Source: an uncultured bacterium (GTDB lineage: Bacteria; Chloroflexota; Anaerolineae; J036; Brachytrichaceae). From it: 35,097 nucleotides of DNA. This document shows, one piece after another, positions 33,095 to 35,097 of the stretch. The stretch covers positions 1-35,097 of the forward strand of contig CAIXPS010000168.1 of assembly GCA_903921365.1 (NCBI GenBank), in the 5' to 3' direction. A program made the translations under genes and the position numbers. Position 1 is the first letter of the stretch, and each line of letters begins with the position of its first letter. Under the pieces are notes generated by a model. That model was given only the letters and a program-made list of their open reading frames with translations, was not told the origin of the DNA and made no database searches.

Positions 33095-34236
33095 CTATTT
33101 CGCCACGAGTGGGATCATTGCCCGGCACGAGTCGGGGCCGAACTCGCCGGTACTGAAACCGAAAAATCCACTAGATTCCACGGCCGTAAGGCACAATCCC
33201 GATCCAGGCGGGAGTTGCAGCGACCAGTTCCCGTTGACATCCACCAGTGCCGTTCCCAGGGAGTTGCGTCCTTCGGGATTGCCGGCTTTCGTGAGCGCCA
33301 CAGCATACACCTCGACGCTGTACGACGCGAAAATTCCACCACTGTTGAATCCAGTCCCGTTAACAGTCGTGATGATGCCATTGCCGCTGATGGAAGTAAT
33401 GCGCGGTGTTGTGACCGGGATGACATGCAGATCAGCGCCCTTCTGGCCATCCCCGTACATTCTCAGGTTCGACCAGTGATTGGCGATCGCTCCGTCACGT
33501 TCATCGATCCCGTTCGAGAGGTTATTAAAAATCAGAGTCCCGCTGATATTGTTCAGTTCCGTGTTAGCGCCGCCAAACTGGATGCCGTTAGCGTGGTTGC
33601 CGTCCGCCTGACCGCCGGTCACGCTGTTGGCAGTGGCGCCGTCAATAATGTCGATACCATTTGCAATATTGCCCTCAGCATAGGGATGGTCAATCGTGTT
33701 ATTGCGCGCCGCGTCGATCAGCAATCCGTTTTGCTGGTTCTGGATCAGCAGATTTGCGCTGACGGTGTTCGTGGTCGTGTTAGCGCCAACGATGGCAATG
33801 CCGTTCTTCACGCTACTGTAAATGTCGTTATGCTGCGTAGAAGCGCCACCGCCAGGCTGCTCAATGGCCGATTCAGACCAGTGGCGTCCGTGCCACCGGC
33901 GACCAGCAACAACGCTTCACGCAACGTCAAAGTGCTATTCGAAGTAGTATCGTCACCTGCGCTGTTCACGATGAAATTGCAACCCGCAGTCTGCGGTTTG
34001 GCAGGTGACGGCGCTCCTGCCTGTGTTGTTGTCCCATGAGCCAGCGCAACACAGCAGGCAATCGCCAACCCGATGCAGAAGCCTGTGCGGCGTGTATTGC
34101 CGCGACCGGGCTTGATCACAAGTAACGCGCGACTTACGACGATGATTATTTCATTGCTTACTATCCGACAACTGATGACATTTGACATTGTTTTTTGCTC
34201 ATGCATCCTGTAATGCTTCGCAATCGATAATGTCAT
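33095..34236 (-). pseudogene. Frameshifted secreted right-handed beta-helix protein gene
   Basis: Two overlapping minus-strand frames encode consecutive parts of one protein type. The upstream part (34236-33808) has a secretion signal (GFCIGLAIACCVALAHGTTTQAGA) and the domain CNFIVNSAGDDTTSNSTLTLREALLL, which matches CSLREA-type N-termini of surface beta-helix proteins, then stops at a TGA. The other frame (readable from about 33885, GTG at 33811) gives GGGASTQHNDIYSSVKNGIAIVG and about seven beta-helix rungs with N-x-G-I-x-(I/F/L) repeats, a beta-sandwich tail and a C-terminal IPLVAK. The usual middle part is absent, so a deletion as well as a frameshift is likely. Alternatively the GTGA overlap couples two genes, but then the second product would lack a signal peptide. 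The true start is uncertain (ATG at 34236, 34206 or 34188). Confidence 0.65.
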
Positions 34237-34511
34237 ATCCGCAGGGGATATAAATAGAGGGATAAAAAAGGCACATGCAGAGTGCAGCTACGCGCGTTCA
34301 CCCATGCGCAGTCCCTCTCAACCGGCTTCGAGCCTCCCATACTGCAAGTCACCCCTGCGAGGGTTGAATGCCATGAGCCTGCACCTGCCAGATACCCCTC
34401 GCAGGGATGCGACGCGAAATCCCCCGCGAGGAAGGCACCTATGACACCCAGCCTAAATTGCCAAACGCAAAAAAGGACGCACCAAGGACGTCCTGTTAGG
34501 AGTGGCTATTT
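34237..34511. other. Gene-free stretch with a long inverted repeat
   Basis: No credible gene. CCCTGCGAGGG (34353-34363) and CCCTCGCAGGG (34396-34406) form an 11-bp inverted repeat with a 32-nt loop; related CCCTGCGAAGG sequence appears at about 32929 and a looser copy at about 34430. At 34240-34255 there is a degenerate match to the palindrome of 406-420 (on the minus strand ATCCCCTGCGGATAT), just upstream of the beta-helix gene start. Confidence 0.5.
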
Positions 34512-34565
34512 ACTGAGAGTACTCAGTTTTACTGAGAGCACTCAGTTTGCCTGAAGGTACTCAGT
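34512..34565. repeat. Three tandem hairpin units with 19-bp period, downstream of rpsT
   Basis: The units are ACTGAGAGTACTCAGT (34512-34527), ACTGAGAGCACTCAGT (34531-34546) and CCTGAAGGTACTCAGT (34550-34565). The first two form 6-bp stems (ACTGAG/CTCAGT) with 4-nt loops. The core GAGAGTACTC is shared with the repeat at 30196-30231. They lie 17 nt downstream of the rpsT stop (minus strand) and may act as its transcript end, although on that strand A residues rather than T residues follow. Confidence 0.8.
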
Positions 34566-34581
34566 CCGAGCGCCAGCTGGC

Positions 34582-34854
34582 TTACTTCTTTGCAGTTGCT
34601 TTGTTCAGCAGCTTCATCAGGCGTGACTTGCGGCGCGCGGCGTTGTTGGGATGAACGACGCCCTTGCCCGCGGCGCGGTCAAGCGCGCTGATCGCCTTGA
34701 TGATCTCGGTCTTTGCCGTTGCGAAATCTTTCTCCGCGACAGATGCACGGGTATTCTTGACATAGGTGCGCGCGCGCGAGCGATGCAGGCGGTTAAAAAT
34801 CGCCTTGCGCGCGCTGTTGCGGATGCGCTGTTTGGCTGAAAGGGTATTGGCCAC
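34582..34854 (-). CDS. rpsT: 30S ribosomal protein S20
   Basis: A 90-residue basic helical protein that binds 16S rRNA early in 30S assembly. It shows the family start MANTLSAKQRIRNSARKA and the middle NRLHRSRARTYVKNTR, the GKGVVHPNNAARRKSRL stretch and a Lys-rich end (LLNKATAKK). Length and motif order are those of S20. GAGGAG lies 8-10 nt before the ATG. It is a single-gene unit, as in many bacteria, with a palindrome upstream (34884-34902). Confidence 0.96.
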   Translation of the reverse strand: MANTLSAKQRIRNSARKAIFNRLHRSRARTYVKNTRASVAEKDFATAKTEIIKAISALDRAAGKGVVHPNNAARRKSRLMKLLNKATAKK

Positions 34855-34883
34855 GAAATTAGCTCCTCAAATGATCACACAAT

Positions 34884-34902
34884 GTTGCAACGCCGTTGCG
34901 AC
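34884..34902. promoter_or_regulatory. 19-bp palindrome upstream of rpsT
   Basis: GTTGCAACG-C-CGTTGCGAC is palindromic with one mismatch per half-site (8 of 9 positions pair). A second small hairpin, CGTCAA-TATC-TTGACG, follows at 34902-34917. On the rpsT strand the palindrome lies in the 5' region 30-48 nt before the start codon, overlapping a TTGACG-like -35 candidate. It may be an operator or leader structure. Confidence 0.45.
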
Positions 34903-35052
34903 GTCAATATCTTGACGCCACCCGACTAGCTGAGAGATTCTACCGCAAAGAGCGTGGTTCGTCCAGTTGAGGTTTTATGCGGGGTATACCGCAGATTCGT
35001 GGGTAACTTTTCGGCGACTGGGGGAGAATAGGAGAACGGAGGGTTGACAAGC

Positions 35053-35097
35053 ATGGGAAAGGCAGTAAAGAGTCGAGTACAAAGGCGTGAGGAGTTC
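35053..35097 (+). CDS. Possible gene start at the right edge
   Basis: ATG 35053 follows GGAGGG at 35039-35043 with about 9-nt spacing and is open to the window edge for 15 codons (MGKAVKSRVQRREEF). The good binding site and basic N-terminus suggest a real coding region, but it is too short for any family assignment. Confidence 0.35.
   Translation, partial: MGKAVKSRVQRREEF

Noticed and set aside
33035-34039. Plus-strand open frame opposite the beta-helix gene
   Set aside because: The minus strand shows beta-helix rungs and a signal peptide; the plus frame has no recognisable domain.

Overview
The window looks like a chromosomal segment of a GC-rich, probably monoderm-like bacterium. The best guess is an uncultured member of Chloroflexota. 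This is inferred from Thr/Pro-rich extracellular linkers, a Tad pilus locus with no secretin, lipoproteins with T/P-rich stalks, a secreted beta-helix protein ending in IPLVAK, and NHL-type repeats. No rRNA, tRNA, CRISPR array or insertion sequence was recognised.

Layout: (1) 1-6310 is a patchwork of single genes: a partial protein with tandem 6-residue repeats, an NHL-repeat remnant, a possible ADC-like protein, an FGE/SUMF1-fold lipoprotein without the catalytic cysteines, a DUF4352-like lipoprotein, a methyltransferase, a nitroreductase, an L,D-transpeptidase and a broken class II glutamine amidotransferase. (2) 6311-6988 is AT-richer non-coding DNA leading into (3) a Tad/Flp-type pilus locus (6989-21563) in the order tadB, tadC, four small pilin or TadE-like proteins, two membrane-anchored T/P-rich proteins, a von Willebrand A protein, a polytopic membrane protein, cpaB, tadZ, tadA. 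(4) 21817-22926 is a lone patatin-like lipase. (5) 32871 down to 22960 (minus strand) is a long branched-chain amino-acid operon: ilvB, ilvN, ilvC, leuA, a small membrane protein, a methyltransferase, leuC, leuD, then a nucleotidyltransferase-fold gene and its partner. leuB, ilvD and ilvE are not in the window. (6) 33095-34236 is a frameshifted secreted beta-helix gene. (7) rpsT lies at 34582-34854, and the start of one more gene may lie at the right edge.

The most striking regulatory find lies upstream of ilvB. A near-consensus sigma-70 promoter (TTGACA, 17 bp, TATAAA) drives a 32-codon leader ORF in which 14 of residues 3-17 are Leu, Val or Ile. It is followed by mutually exclusive antiterminator and terminator pairings and a U9 tract. 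This is the full architecture of ribosome-mediated transcription attenuation, and it would let branched-chain aminoacyl-tRNA supply set expression of the whole roughly 10-kb operon, including its non-biosynthetic passengers.

Other signals are a shared palindrome (ATCCCT-N3-AGGGAT) abutting the -35 box of two neighbouring promoters, and three separate tandem arrays of 6-bp-stem hairpins with compensatory stem changes.
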